A stretch of 64,000 bases of DNA, taken from the NCBI GenBank assembly GCA_018715125.1, contig DVMF01000068.1, forward strand, positions 23,032-87,031, in the 5' to 3' direction. The DNA is from Candidatus Coprousia avicola. Lineage in GTDB: Bacteria > Actinomycetota > Coriobacteriia > Coriobacteriales > Coriobacteriaceae. Below are positions 10,639 to 19,818 of the stretch, in pieces. A program made the translations under genes and the position numbers. Under the pieces are notes generated by a model that worked only from the letters and a program-made list of their open reading frames with translations, did not search any database and was not told where the DNA came from. Every line of letters starts with the position of its first letter. Within the stretch, counting starts at the first letter, position 1.

Positions 10639-11643
10639 ATGGCGACGAACTTCGACAACCCCGAGCTCTTCCTGTGGGTGGCCGAGCAGGCGGCGAACCG
10701 CTACCCCTACGACCGGATCGCCTGTCGGCTCCTGGCGTTCTCCGAGAACGCCACCTACCTGGCGTACGACCCCGTAACCGACGAGAAGCTCTTCGTGCTG
10801 CGCGTGGGGCGCCCCGGCTATCATACGCTGGAGGAGTACGAGAGTGAGATCAGCTGGCTGCGCCAGATCAACGACTACACGCCCCTCAAGGTGGCCAATC
10901 CCGTGCCGGCGCGCGACGGGTCGTTTATCCAGCAGGTCGCCGACCCCCACGGGGACACCGTCTACTTCTGCGTGGCGACCGAGTTCCTGACGGGCGTCAC
11001 CCTCGAGCACGACAACGACCCCGCCGCAGCCCCCTCGCACTTCAAGACGCTCGGCGAGACCACGGCCTACCTGCACCGCCAGACCGAGATCTGGAACGGG
11101 GCGAAGACCCTCGTCCGTCCGCATTGGGATGTGGAGACCATGATCGGCCCCCATGCCATCTGGGGCGATTGGCGCGCCTACCCAGAGCTCACCACCGAGA
11201 CGCAGACGCCCATCGAGCGCTGCTGCCAGATCATCGGGCGCCGGCTCGACCGCTACGGCAAGACGCCGCAGAACTACGGCATCATCCACGCCGACCTGCG
11301 CGACACCAACATCATCGTGGAGGGCGACGTCATCAAGGTGATCGACTTCGACGACTTCGGGTTCGGCTGGCATCTGCACGACCTCGCCGGCGCCCTGTCG
11401 TTCATCGAGGAGCGCGACGACGTCCCCGACCTGGTGAACGCATGGCTCGACGGGTACCGCCGGGTCATGCCCATCACTGACACGGACTTCGTGGAGATCG
11501 ACACGTTCATCCTCCAGCGCCGCCTGCAGCTGATGGCATGGCTCGCCAGCCATCAGGACTCCACGCCCGTCGCGGGCTATATGGAGGGGTTCCTCGAGGG
11601 GACCATGAGCCTGGTCGAGCGCTACCTGCGCGTGTTCGGATAG
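10639..11643 (+). CDS. Aminoglycoside-phosphotransferase (APH)-fold small-molecule kinase
   Basis: NYGIIHADLRDTNIIVEGDVIKVIDFDDFGFGWHLHDLAGAL, APH catalytic HxDxxxxN and DFDD motifs. Possible GTG start at 10633. Confidence 0.88.
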   Translation: MATNFDNPELFLWVAEQAANRYPYDRIACRLLAFSENATYLAYDPVTDEKLFVLRVGRPGYHTLEEYESEISWLRQINDYTPLKVANPVPARDGSFIQQVADPHGDTVYFCVATEFLTGVTLEHDNDPAAAPSHFKTLGETTAYLHRQTEIWNGAKTLVRPHWDVETMIGPHAIWGDWRAYPELTTETQTPIERCCQIIGRRLDRYGKTPQNYGIIHADLRDTNIIVEGDVIKVIDFDDFGFGWHLHDLAGALSFIEERDDVPDLVNAWLDGYRRVMPITDTDFVEIDTFILQRRLQLMAWLASHQDSTPVAGYMEGFLEGTMSLVERYLRVFG

Positions 11644-11669
11644 GCGCCCGGACGAAAGGGAGCGGAAAC

Positions 11670-12011
11670 ATGAAAGAGATCGAACTCATCATCAACGGCG
11701 ACAAGCTCGACCGGGTGATGCAGATGCTGTCGACGTTCAGCAAGAGCGGCATCTTCGTCACGCAGGGCTTCGGGTACGGTCACCAGCACGGCTTCCGTCA
11801 GGTCTACACCCGCGACGACGACCGCGGCGTGAAGATCCTGCCCAAGGTCTCCGTGCGCACCGTGGTGGCGGACGAGCTGGTCGACGGCATCGTCGACGCG
11901 CTCGTGGACGACCTCGGCAGCGCCACCTTCGGAGACGGCAAGATCTTCGTGAAGGACACCCTCACCGCGGTGCGCGTGCGCACCGATGAGCGGGGCGAGG
12001 AGGCCCTCTAA
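11670..12011 (+). CDS. PII-family signalling protein (GlnB/K-like, divergent T-loop)
   Basis: MKEIELIINGDKLDRVMQMLSTFSKSGIFVTQGFGYGHQHG...VVADELVDGIVDALVDDL...GDGKIFVKDTLTAVRVRT, PII fold signature including the GDGKIFV C-terminal motif. Confidence 0.82.
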   Translation: MKEIELIINGDKLDRVMQMLSTFSKSGIFVTQGFGYGHQHGFRQVYTRDDDRGVKILPKVSVRTVVADELVDGIVDALVDDLGSATFGDGKIFVKDTLTAVRVRTDERGEEAL

Positions 12012-12065
12012 GCGCGAGGGCACGAGGGCGCGTAGCCCGGGGGCGCCGCGCACCGCACCCCCGGG

Positions 12066-14753
12066 CTACGTGCAGATGTCCTCGTAGGCGCCCACGCGGT
12101 AGTTGGTGAAGACCGCGGCGCCCTCCTCCTGCGTGGCGTCGAGGTCGACGTCGGCCATGATGCCGAAGTCCCGGTCGCCGGCCTCGTCGGAGAAGATCTG
12201 GTGCACGTGCCAGATGTGCTCGGCCTGCTCATCGGTCTCATCGATGGTGAGAAATGCCGTTGAGCGGGCGTCGGCATCGGTGAGAATCTCCTCGTGCGTC
12301 GCATGGTAGGAATCGAGTGCACGCTGCCAGCGCATCTCGCCCATGCCCCAGGCCTCGTCCAGCTCGCCGAGCTCGCGCACATGTCCGCGCGCCGCCAGGC
12401 GGACGCGCTGGAAGAGGGCGTTGCGCACGAGCAGCGTGACGCCGCGGCGGTCGGCAACCACCTGGTCGGCGGCCGTCGGCGGTGCGGCATCTAGGGCTGC
12501 GGGGTCGCCGGCGGCGGCCCACTCGTCCACGAGGCTGGAATCGATGGAGCGAACCATGAAGCCGAGCCAGCTGATGACCTCGTCGAGCTCGGGCGTGCGC
12601 TTGGACGTCGGCACGGTGCGGTCGAGCGCGCGGAACGCCTCGGCGAGGTAGCGCAGGAGGATTCCCTCGGAGCGGGCGATCTTGTAGCGCTGGATGTATC
12701 CCTTGAAGTCCGATGCCGTCTCGAGCATGTCGCGCAGGACCGACTTGGGGCTGAGCTCGTAGTCGTTTGCCCACGGCACCTTCTGGCAGTATTGGGCAAA
12801 GGCGGCCGCAAGCAGGTCCTCGAGCGGTTTGGGGTACGAGACCTCGGCGATGCGCTCGAGGCGCTCCTCATAGTCCACGCCCTCGGCCTTCATGGCCGCC
12901 ATGGCGGCATCGCGCGCGGCGCGCTCCTGGGCGCGCAGCACCTGCTTGGGGTCTTCGAGGGTTGCCTCAACCATCGAGATGAGGTCGAGCATATACGTCT
13001 CGCTCTCGGGATCGAGAAGCTCGAGGGCGGCGAGCAGGAACGGCGAGAGCGGCTGGTCGAGGGCGAAGTCCTCCGGCAGGTCCACGGTGAGGGCGTAGTC
13101 GCGCTCGGGCTCGGCATCCGTCGGGGCGTCCTGTGCGGGAGGGACGTCCGCCACCACGACGACGCCGGAATCGATGAGCGTGGCGAAGATCTCGTCGGCC
13201 CGGGCCTCGAGCCGCACCTTTTCCTCCGGGGACTGAAGGCTGCCCGCTATGAGCTCGGACACGCGCCGGCGGGCATCTCCTCCGCGCTCCACCATCGAGA
13301 GCACCATCGAGTGCGTGATGGTGAGACGGGGCTTAAGCGTCTCGGGCGCCGCCTCGCACAGGCGCTCGAACGTCTGCTTGTTCCAGGTGACGAAGCCCTC
13401 GGGCGGTTTCTTGCGCTTGATCTTGCGGAGCTTTTTGGGATCGTCGCCCGCCTTGGCGACGAGTTTGGCGTTCTCGATCTCGTGCTCGGGCGCCTCGGCG
13501 ATGACGAGTCCCTCGGTGTCGAAGCCCGCGCGGCCGGCGCGCCCCGCGATCTGATGGAACTCGCGGGCGCGGAGGCGGCGCATCTTATGGCCGTCGTACT
13601 TGGTGAGGGCGGTGAGCACCACGGTGTGGATGGGCACGTTGATGCCGACGCCAAGGGTGTCGGTGCCGCAGATGACGGGGAGGAGCCCCTGCTGGGCGAG
13701 CTTCTCTACAAGCAGGCGATAGCGCGGCAGCATGCCCGCGTGGTGCACGCCCACACCGCACGAGATGAGGCGTTTCAAGATCTTGCCAAAGGCGGTTGAG
13801 AAGCGCGTGCCCCGGCTGACCTCTTTGATGCGCTCGCGCTGCTCCTTGGTGGCGACGCCAAAGTTGGCGAGCGCCGTGGCGGAGGCGAGCGCGGCGTCCT
13901 GCGAGAAGTGCACGATGTAAAGCGGGGCCTCGCCGCGGCGCAGCGCCAGCTCGACCGTTCCCTCGAGCGCGGTGTCGACGTACTCGAAGGCGAGCGGCAC
14001 CGGGCGCGGCGCGTCGGCCACGGTGTCGACGGTGCGTCCGGTCTTCTGCTCAAGCGCCGCGGCGATGGCCGTGGTGTCGCCGAGGGTTGCGCTCATAAGC
14101 ATGAACTGCGTGTGCGGCAGCGTAAGCAGGGGCACCTGCCACGCCCAGCCGCGGTCGGGGTCGGCGAAGTAGTGGAACTCGTCCATGGCGACTGTCCCCA
14201 CGTCCGCCTCGTCGCCCTCGCGCAGCGCCTGGTTGGCGAGGATCTCGGCCGTGCAGCAGATGACGGGCGCGCTGGTGTTGATGTGCGTGTCGCCGGTGAT
14301 CATGCCGACGTTGTCGCGCCCGAGGACATCCACAAGGTCGAAGAACTTCTCCGAGACGAGCGCCTTGATGGGAGCGGTGTAGTACGCGCGGTGCCCCTGT
14401 GCCATGGCCATGAAAAGCTGCCCCAGCGCCACGAGTGACTTGCCGGAGCCCGTGGGCGTGCCCAAGATCACGTGGTCGCCCGCGGCGAGGTCCATGAGGG
14501 CTTCCTCCTGATGCGGCCAGAGCTCGATTCCGCGCTTCTCACACCAGCCGAGAAAGCGCTCGAAGGCTTCGTCCGCCGTGAGCCAGGGTTCCGGTTCCTC
14601 ACCGTCCTCGGGTTCGAACCAGCTGGGCGAGAGCGCGCCGAGCGAGCCGGGTGCGGCGGGCGCGGTGGCGCCGGCGGCAAACGAGCTTGCGGCGGTACGG
14701 TCGGGGGTGCTGTCGGTGGGCATCGGCGTCATGCGCGGTCGCTTCCTTTCCAC
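12066..14753 (-). CDS. Ski2-like DEAD/DEAH RNA helicase with DUF3516-type C-terminus
   Basis: Walker A LGTPTGSGKSLVALG, DEFHYFADPDRGWAWQVPLL, MSATLGDT, QIAGRAGRAGFDTEG. Confidence 0.9.
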   Translation of the reverse strand: MERKRPRMTPMPTDSTPDRTAASSFAAGATAPAAPGSLGALSPSWFEPEDGEEPEPWLTADEAFERFLGWCEKRGIELWPHQEEALMDLAAGDHVILGTPTGSGKSLVALGQLFMAMAQGHRAYYTAPIKALVSEKFFDLVDVLGRDNVGMITGDTHINTSAPVICCTAEILANQALREGDEADVGTVAMDEFHYFADPDRGWAWQVPLLTLPHTQFMLMSATLGDTTAIAAALEQKTGRTVDTVADAPRPVPLAFEYVDTALEGTVELALRRGEAPLYIVHFSQDAALASATALANFGVATKEQRERIKEVSRGTRFSTAFGKILKRLISCGVGVHHAGMLPRYRLLVEKLAQQGLLPVICGTDTLGVGINVPIHTVVLTALTKYDGHKMRRLRAREFHQIAGRAGRAGFDTEGLVIAEAPEHEIENAKLVAKAGDDPKKLRKIKRKKPPEGFVTWNKQTFERLCEAAPETLKPRLTITHSMVLSMVERGGDARRRVSELIAGSLQSPEEKVRLEARADEIFATLIDSGVVVVADVPPAQDAPTDAEPERDYALTVDLPEDFALDQPLSPFLLAALELLDPESETYMLDLISMVEATLEDPKQVLRAQERAARDAAMAAMKAEGVDYEERLERIAEVSYPKPLEDLLAAAFAQYCQKVPWANDYELSPKSVLRDMLETASDFKGYIQRYKIARSEGILLRYLAEAFRALDRTVPTSKRTPELDEVISWLGFMVRSIDSSLVDEWAAAGDPAALDAAPPTAADQVVADRRGVTLLVRNALFQRVRLAARGHVRELGELDEAWGMGEMRWQRALDSYHATHEEILTDADARSTAFLTIDETDEQAEHIWHVHQIFSDEAGDRDFGIMADVDLDATQEEGAAVFTNYRVGAYEDICT

Positions 14754-14879
14754 TTGCGTGAGACTCCATTATGGCAGGCTTTGGGCGCTCATATGACCGA
14801 TGTGTTTCGCCCGTGCATTGAGCGCGCCTTAGCCGCGCATCGGTATTACCGTAACGTGCGGCGAGAAAGGCGGACGTAT

Positions 14880-15911
14880 ATGAGCGGTATACAGAGGGTC
14901 GGCGATTTCATAGGCGGGCATATGCCCTTCATCGCTCCGGTGTGCGTGGCGGCGGGCGTGCTGTTCCCGCAGGTGTTCGGGCACGTCTCCTGGACGGTGC
15001 CCTATCTGTTTGCCCTCATCACCTTCCAAGGGTCGCTCAACGCCACCCTTCGCCAAATCGGTGCGGCCTTTCGGCATCCGCGCGAGTTGGTCTGTATCCT
15101 CGTCCTCACCGTCGTGGTGATGCCGGCGCTCGCGCGCGTCCTTGCGGGGCTCACCTTCTCTAACACCGACGTTATCTGCGGCATTGTGATCGAGTACAGC
15201 ATCCCCGTGGCCGTAGTGAGCTTCATGTGGATCGATATCTTCCACGGCAATGCCTCGCTCGGCCTTGCCGCCGTGCTCATCTCCACGGTGCTCGCCCCCT
15301 TTACCATTCCGGTCACGCTCAAGCTCCTCATGGGTGTTGCCGTCACGGTCGATGCGGGGTCGATGATGCACGACCTCGCCTTCATGGTGGCGCTGCCCGC
15401 CGTCGCGGGCGTTGCCGTGAACGAACTCACCGCGGGCTGGGGTCATGAACACCTCTCTGGCACGCTCTCGCCCTTTTGCCGCATGCTGCTTTTGGTGGTC
15501 ATTACCTGCAACGCCACGGGAATGAGTTCCTATGTGCTCACGCTCGACCCCATCGTGCTCGAGTCTGCGGTGTTCATCTTGCTGTTTGCCTCGTTCGGTT
15601 TTTTGTTGGGGATCGTCGTCGCGCGGCTGCTCGACGTGCCGCTGCCCGACCTCTTCTCCATCACGTTCTGCACGGGATTGCGCAATATCTCGTCCGGCTC
15701 CGTCATAGCCACGGAGTTCTTTCCTGGGGCTGCCATCATCCCCGTCATGATGGGGACGCTTTTCCAGCAGATTCTGGCGGCGGTGGCGGGAAGCACCCTT
15801 AGGCATATGGTAGGCGAGGAGCAGGACCGTCAGCGTCGGCGTTTGCGCTTTGCGCGGATGCTCACACGTTATCGCGCCTCGCGCGCTCACGGGCACGCCG
15901 CCGGCGATTGA
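14880..15911 (+). CDS. BASS-family (bile acid:Na+ symporter-like) membrane transporter
   Basis: MSGIQRVGDFIGGHMPFIAPVCVAAGVLFPQ...LFALITFQGSLNATLRQIGAAFRHP...; ~10 TM. The longer upstream ORF extension is not convincing. Confidence 0.72.
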   Translation: MSGIQRVGDFIGGHMPFIAPVCVAAGVLFPQVFGHVSWTVPYLFALITFQGSLNATLRQIGAAFRHPRELVCILVLTVVVMPALARVLAGLTFSNTDVICGIVIEYSIPVAVVSFMWIDIFHGNASLGLAAVLISTVLAPFTIPVTLKLLMGVAVTVDAGSMMHDLAFMVALPAVAGVAVNELTAGWGHEHLSGTLSPFCRMLLLVVITCNATGMSSYVLTLDPIVLESAVFILLFASFGFLLGIVVARLLDVPLPDLFSITFCTGLRNISSGSVIATEFFPGAAIIPVMMGTLFQQILAAVAGSTLRHMVGEEQDRQRRRLRFARMLTRYRASRAHGHAAGD

Positions 15912-16719
15912 TGAGGTTCATGACCGCCGCCTCCATGCCGAGTGGGACGTAGTCAAGCGACTCAAGGTCGTCGGGCAGGTAGGCGACGAGGCTCTGCTCG
16001 ACGTCGCGCCCACGCTCAATCTGTTCGGGTGTGGGTGCGTCGCCGGGGACGGCGCGCACGCCCCAGACCGCGGCGCCCTGTGCGGCGAGCCTGACCTCGT
16101 ACTCCGTCTCGGGAAAGTCCGGGTGCTCGGTGCGTACGTCGTCCGAGGCCCAGATAACGCTGTAGCCCGCTGCATCGAGCTGCGTGAGCGTGTAGTCACG
16201 CAGGGGCTGGCTGTCGGTGCGCAGCGTCAACGTGCCGCCTGGTGCGAGAAGGCGCCGGTAGACGAGGAGGTTGTCGACCGTGGTGGTGCGGCGCCGTGCA
16301 AAGTGGCGCTTGGGATAGGGCGTGGGGAAGTTCAGGGTGATGCCCGCAAGTTCGCCAGTGGCAAAGATGCTCTCGAGCGTGCCGGCTCCGCGCGGGATGA
16401 CGAGCGCGTTGGTCACCTGCTCCTCGCAGATGCGCTGGGCGGCGTAGGCGATACAGATGGGCTCGATATCCATACCTATGAAGAGGCTTTGCGGCGAGCG
16501 GCGAGCACTCTCGGCGAGAAAGGCGCCCTTGCCGCAGCCGAGGTCGAGGTGGACCGCGTCAAAGCGGGCCCCGCCCGCATGTCCGGACCCCAGCGGCCAG
16601 CACGCCTCCGCCCAGCGCCCGGCATAGGCCTCGGGGCGCTCCTCGATGGCGATGCCGAAGCGCGCGAGGCGCTCCTCGAGCACGAAGTTCTTGGGCGTGC
16701 GGATATGCGTGAGTCCCAT
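15862..16719 (-). CDS. trmB: tRNA (guanine-N7-)-methyltransferase
   Basis: DLGCGKGAFLAESARRSPQSLFIGMDIEPICIAYAAQRI...ITLNFPTPYPKRHFARRRTT, TrmB SAM-binding and NFPDPWPKxxH-type motif. Confidence 0.85.
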   Translation of the reverse strand: MGLTHIRTPKNFVLEERLARFGIAIEERPEAYAGRWAEACWPLGSGHAGGARFDAVHLDLGCGKGAFLAESARRSPQSLFIGMDIEPICIAYAAQRICEEQVTNALVIPRGAGTLESIFATGELAGITLNFPTPYPKRHFARRRTTTVDNLLVYRRLLAPGGTLTLRTDSQPLRDYTLTQLDAAGYSVIWASDDVRTEHPDFPETEYEVRLAAQGAAVWGVRAVPGDAPTPEQIERGRDVEQSLVAYLPDDLESLDYVPLGMEAAVMNLINRRRRARERARRDNV

Positions 16720-16765
16720 GGGCGGTCCTTGCGGGTTGCGGGCGGTCGGGTGCGCTGCTGGGTCG

Positions 16766-17602
16766 CTAGCGCTTGCGGAGAACAAGATAGCGGTTCAGCT
16801 CGCCGCTCCGGCCGTCAGCGGAAAAGCGCGCACATTCTTCAGCGTGCCCGGAGGGGACGGACGCCACGAGGCGGTCGAGCTCCGCCTCGTCGGTGTGATG
16901 GCAGAAGCGAAGCGCGCCGCCCTCATCCTGCCATCCGAGAAAGTGATCTCCCATCTCGAGGTCGACGGGGTCATAGCCCTCCCAGGGCGGTGCCGCGACG
17001 GCCCCATGGTCGGAAACCGCCGCCTTTCCCGCAAGGCGTGCATCGTCCATAAAGCGCCAGAACGACACGGCGACGATGCCTCCGGGCGCGGCATGCGCCA
17101 CGAGCTCGCGAAGCAGGGCGGCGCGCATGGCCTCCCCGGGGACGTGGTGCATGAAGCCGAAGCAGGCGACGAGCTCGGCGGCGGGGAGCCCGCGTCCCGC
17201 CGGCGAGAGGGTCCGGGTGCCGGGGGCGAGCAGGCGCTCGAGGATATCGGCCTCGTGGAAGGTGACGGACAGCCGGTCGGTCGCATCCGGGGTCTCGGAG
17301 GTCTGCGCGAGCGGAGCACAGCGGTCGATCCCGTGATAGGCGATGTGCTCTTGGGGAAGGGCCTGCGCGAGGAACCGTGCGAGGCGCATGTTGCCGCATG
17401 CGACGTCGAGCACGTGCAACGGTGCCGGGAAAGCCGCCGCGCCACCCGTGCCGCCCGTCCCCCCACGGGCCGCCTCTACCAGCCGCGCGACCTTCTCCCA
17501 GCCCGTCCACGGGGCCGAGCGGGTGGCGGAGAAGGATGCCGCGTGCGAGCGGTAGAAGCGGTTGTTGAGGGCAATGAGCTTGCGTGCAACGGCTTGGTCC
17601 AT
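16766..17602 (-). CDS. Class I SAM-dependent methyltransferase
   Basis: APLHVLDVACGNMRLARFLAQALPQEHIAYHGIDRCAPL, ELVACFGFMHHVPGEAMRAALLRELVAHAAPGGIVAVSFW. Confidence 0.8.
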   Translation of the reverse strand: MDQAVARKLIALNNRFYRSHAASFSATRSAPWTGWEKVARLVEAARGGTGGTGGAAAFPAPLHVLDVACGNMRLARFLAQALPQEHIAYHGIDRCAPLAQTSETPDATDRLSVTFHEADILERLLAPGTRTLSPAGRGLPAAELVACFGFMHHVPGEAMRAALLRELVAHAAPGGIVAVSFWRFMDDARLAGKAAVSDHGAVAAPPWEGYDPVDLEMGDHFLGWQDEGGALRFCHHTDEAELDRLVASVPSGHAEECARFSADGRSGELNRYLVLRKR

Positions 17603-17790
17603 AGGTTCCTCCTCCGTTTCAGTCTAGCGAACCCTCGCAGCGAACACGGGGCTTATTTCTCGCGTGCACACTTGCCGTTTGCAGCGCGCCGGGCCGATTG
17701 AGGTCGATCGTGAGCGCGCGGTGTGAGGCTTCGCCGGACGTGTGCGCGCCCGGGGACGCCGCCCTGCGGCGACTCGGCTACAATCGAGGC

Positions 17791-19818
17791 ATGGAAGAGA
17801 TCATCACAGAGATTCTGCGGCGCCTGCGGGCGGGCGAGGCGGTGGACGACCGCACGCTCGTCAAGCTCATCCATGCCGCGGCGAAACGCGCGGGCGGGGA
17901 CAAGCGGGCCTTTGCCAAACGGCGCCTTCTGCCTTTCTACCAGCGTGTGAAGCGCGAGGAGCCCGAGCGGTGGCGCACATGGGGCGTGACCCCCGCGCTC
18001 GAGCAGCGGCTGCTCGGGGTGCTCCGCATGAAGCCGCGCCGCTCCGCCTCGGGCGTCGCCACCATCACGGTCATCACCAAGCCCTGGCCGTGCTCGGGCG
18101 CATGCAGGTTCTGCCCGAGCGACCTTCGCTGCCCCAAGAGCTATCTGGCGGACGAGCCCGCCTGCGAGCGTGCGGTGCAGAACGCCTTCGACCCGTACCT
18201 CCAGGTCTCGGCACGGCTCACCGCACTTGCGCAGATGGGGCATGCGACCGACAAGATCGAGCTGATCGTGCTCGGCGGCACGTGGAGCGACTACCCCGAG
18301 GGCTACCAGACGTGGTTCATGACCGAGCTGTTCCGCGCTCTCAACGACGACGCCGTTGCCGGTGTGGCCGCAAATCCGCTCCTGCGCGGATTTGCGGATG
18401 AGGGAGGCAGCCCTGCGGGCGGGTTCGGCGGTGCGGCGGGCAAGGACGCTCCGGGCGGAGCCGACGCGGCGGGGTGCACCCCCGTTTCGGACGACCCCGT
18501 GCCACCGGGCGTGCGCGCCCGCCGGGCGGAGCTCGCGGCGCTCGGCATCCTGCCCGCCGGCGCGGCCTCCGATGCGTTTCTCGGTATCGACGCGGGCGAT
18601 CTCGCGCGGTCGCAGGGCGCGGTCGCAGCGGGTACCCTCAGCTATAACTCAGCCGTGACGGAGCTCTTCGGCGCGCGCGACCCCTGGCGTCGTCTTGCCG
18701 CGACGCAGACGGCCGCCATGGCAGATCTCGTGCGCGAGCAGCGCCGCAACGAGAACGCGCGCCACCGCGTGGTGGGGCTCGTGGTCGAGACGCGTCCGGA
18801 TGCCATCACGCCCCGGCGCCTCGACCTCATCCGCCGCATGGGCGCCACCAAGATCCAGATGGGCGTGCAGAGCACCTGCCAGCACGTCCTCGACGTCAAC
18901 GGGCGGCGCACGCGGGTTGCGGATATCGAGCGGGCGTTCGCGCTGCTCAGACTCTTTGGGTTCAAGATCCATGCCCATGCGATGGTGAACCTGCTAGGTG
19001 CGGACCCGGTGTCCGACAAGGCGGACTATCGGTGCCTGGTGGAGGATCCCGCCTTCTGCCCCGACGAGATCAAGCTCTACCCCTGCGCCCTGATCGACGG
19101 CACACCGCTCGCGCGCGATTGGCGCGCCGGCAGGTGGCAGCCCTATACGGAGGCCGAGCTCGTCGACGTGCTCTGCGCAGATGTCGCGGCGACGCCCGCG
19201 TTCTGCCGCGTGTCGCGCATGATCCGCGACTTCTCGACGGGCGACATCGTGGCGGGCAACAAGAAGCCCAACCTGCGCCAGCTCGTCGAGCAGCGCCTAG
19301 CCGGTGAGCCCGTCCGCGAGATACGCTTCCGCGAGATCGCAACCGACGACGTCGACCTCGCGACGCTCAGCTTGGACGAGGTCGCACAGCGCACCTCCGT
19401 CTCTGACGAGCGCTTCCTGCAGTGGGTGACGCCCGCGGGGCGCATCGCGGGTTTCCTGCGCCTGTCGCTTCCCGATCCCGCCGCGGTCGCTGCCCTTGCA
19501 GAGGAGATGGCCGCCGCAGGGCTCGCCTGCCCCATAGCGCCCGGTGAGGCTATGATTCGCGAGGTGCACGTGTACGGCATGGCGGCGCGCGTGGGCGAGG
19601 CGGGCGGCGAGGCTCAGCACCACGGGCTGGGGCGCCGCCTGGTCGAGCGCGCCAGCGCCATCGCCCGTGCCGCGGGGTATATGCGGGTAAACGTCATCAG
19701 CGCGGTGGGTACGCGGGCCTATTATCGCCGGTTGGGTTTTGTCGACGGCGATCTGTACCAGTGTCGCGACCTTACCGTTGCGCCGGAGCGGAGGGGAGAT
19801 TCCCATGAACATGCGTGA
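17791..19818 (+). CDS. Elp3-type tRNA uridine-34 modification radical SAM/GNAT enzyme
   Basis: Radical-SAM CSGACRFCPSDLRCPKSYL, VVETRPDAITPRRLDLIRRMGATKIQMGVQS, C-terminal GNAT region GLGRRLVERASAIARAAGYMRVNVISAVGTRAYYRRLGF. Confidence 0.93.
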   Translation: MEEIITEILRRLRAGEAVDDRTLVKLIHAAAKRAGGDKRAFAKRRLLPFYQRVKREEPERWRTWGVTPALEQRLLGVLRMKPRRSASGVATITVITKPWPCSGACRFCPSDLRCPKSYLADEPACERAVQNAFDPYLQVSARLTALAQMGHATDKIELIVLGGTWSDYPEGYQTWFMTELFRALNDDAVAGVAANPLLRGFADEGGSPAGGFGGAAGKDAPGGADAAGCTPVSDDPVPPGVRARRAELAALGILPAGAASDAFLGIDAGDLARSQGAVAAGTLSYNSAVTELFGARDPWRRLAATQTAAMADLVREQRRNENARHRVVGLVVETRPDAITPRRLDLIRRMGATKIQMGVQSTCQHVLDVNGRRTRVADIERAFALLRLFGFKIHAHAMVNLLGADPVSDKADYRCLVEDPAFCPDEIKLYPCALIDGTPLARDWRAGRWQPYTEAELVDVLCADVAATPAFCRVSRMIRDFSTGDIVAGNKKPNLRQLVEQRLAGEPVREIRFREIATDDVDLATLSLDEVAQRTSVSDERFLQWVTPAGRIAGFLRLSLPDPAAVAALAEEMAAAGLACPIAPGEAMIREVHVYGMAARVGEAGGEAQHHGLGRRLVERASAIARAAGYMRVNVISAVGTRAYYRRLGFVDGDLYQCRDLTVAPERRGDSHEHA

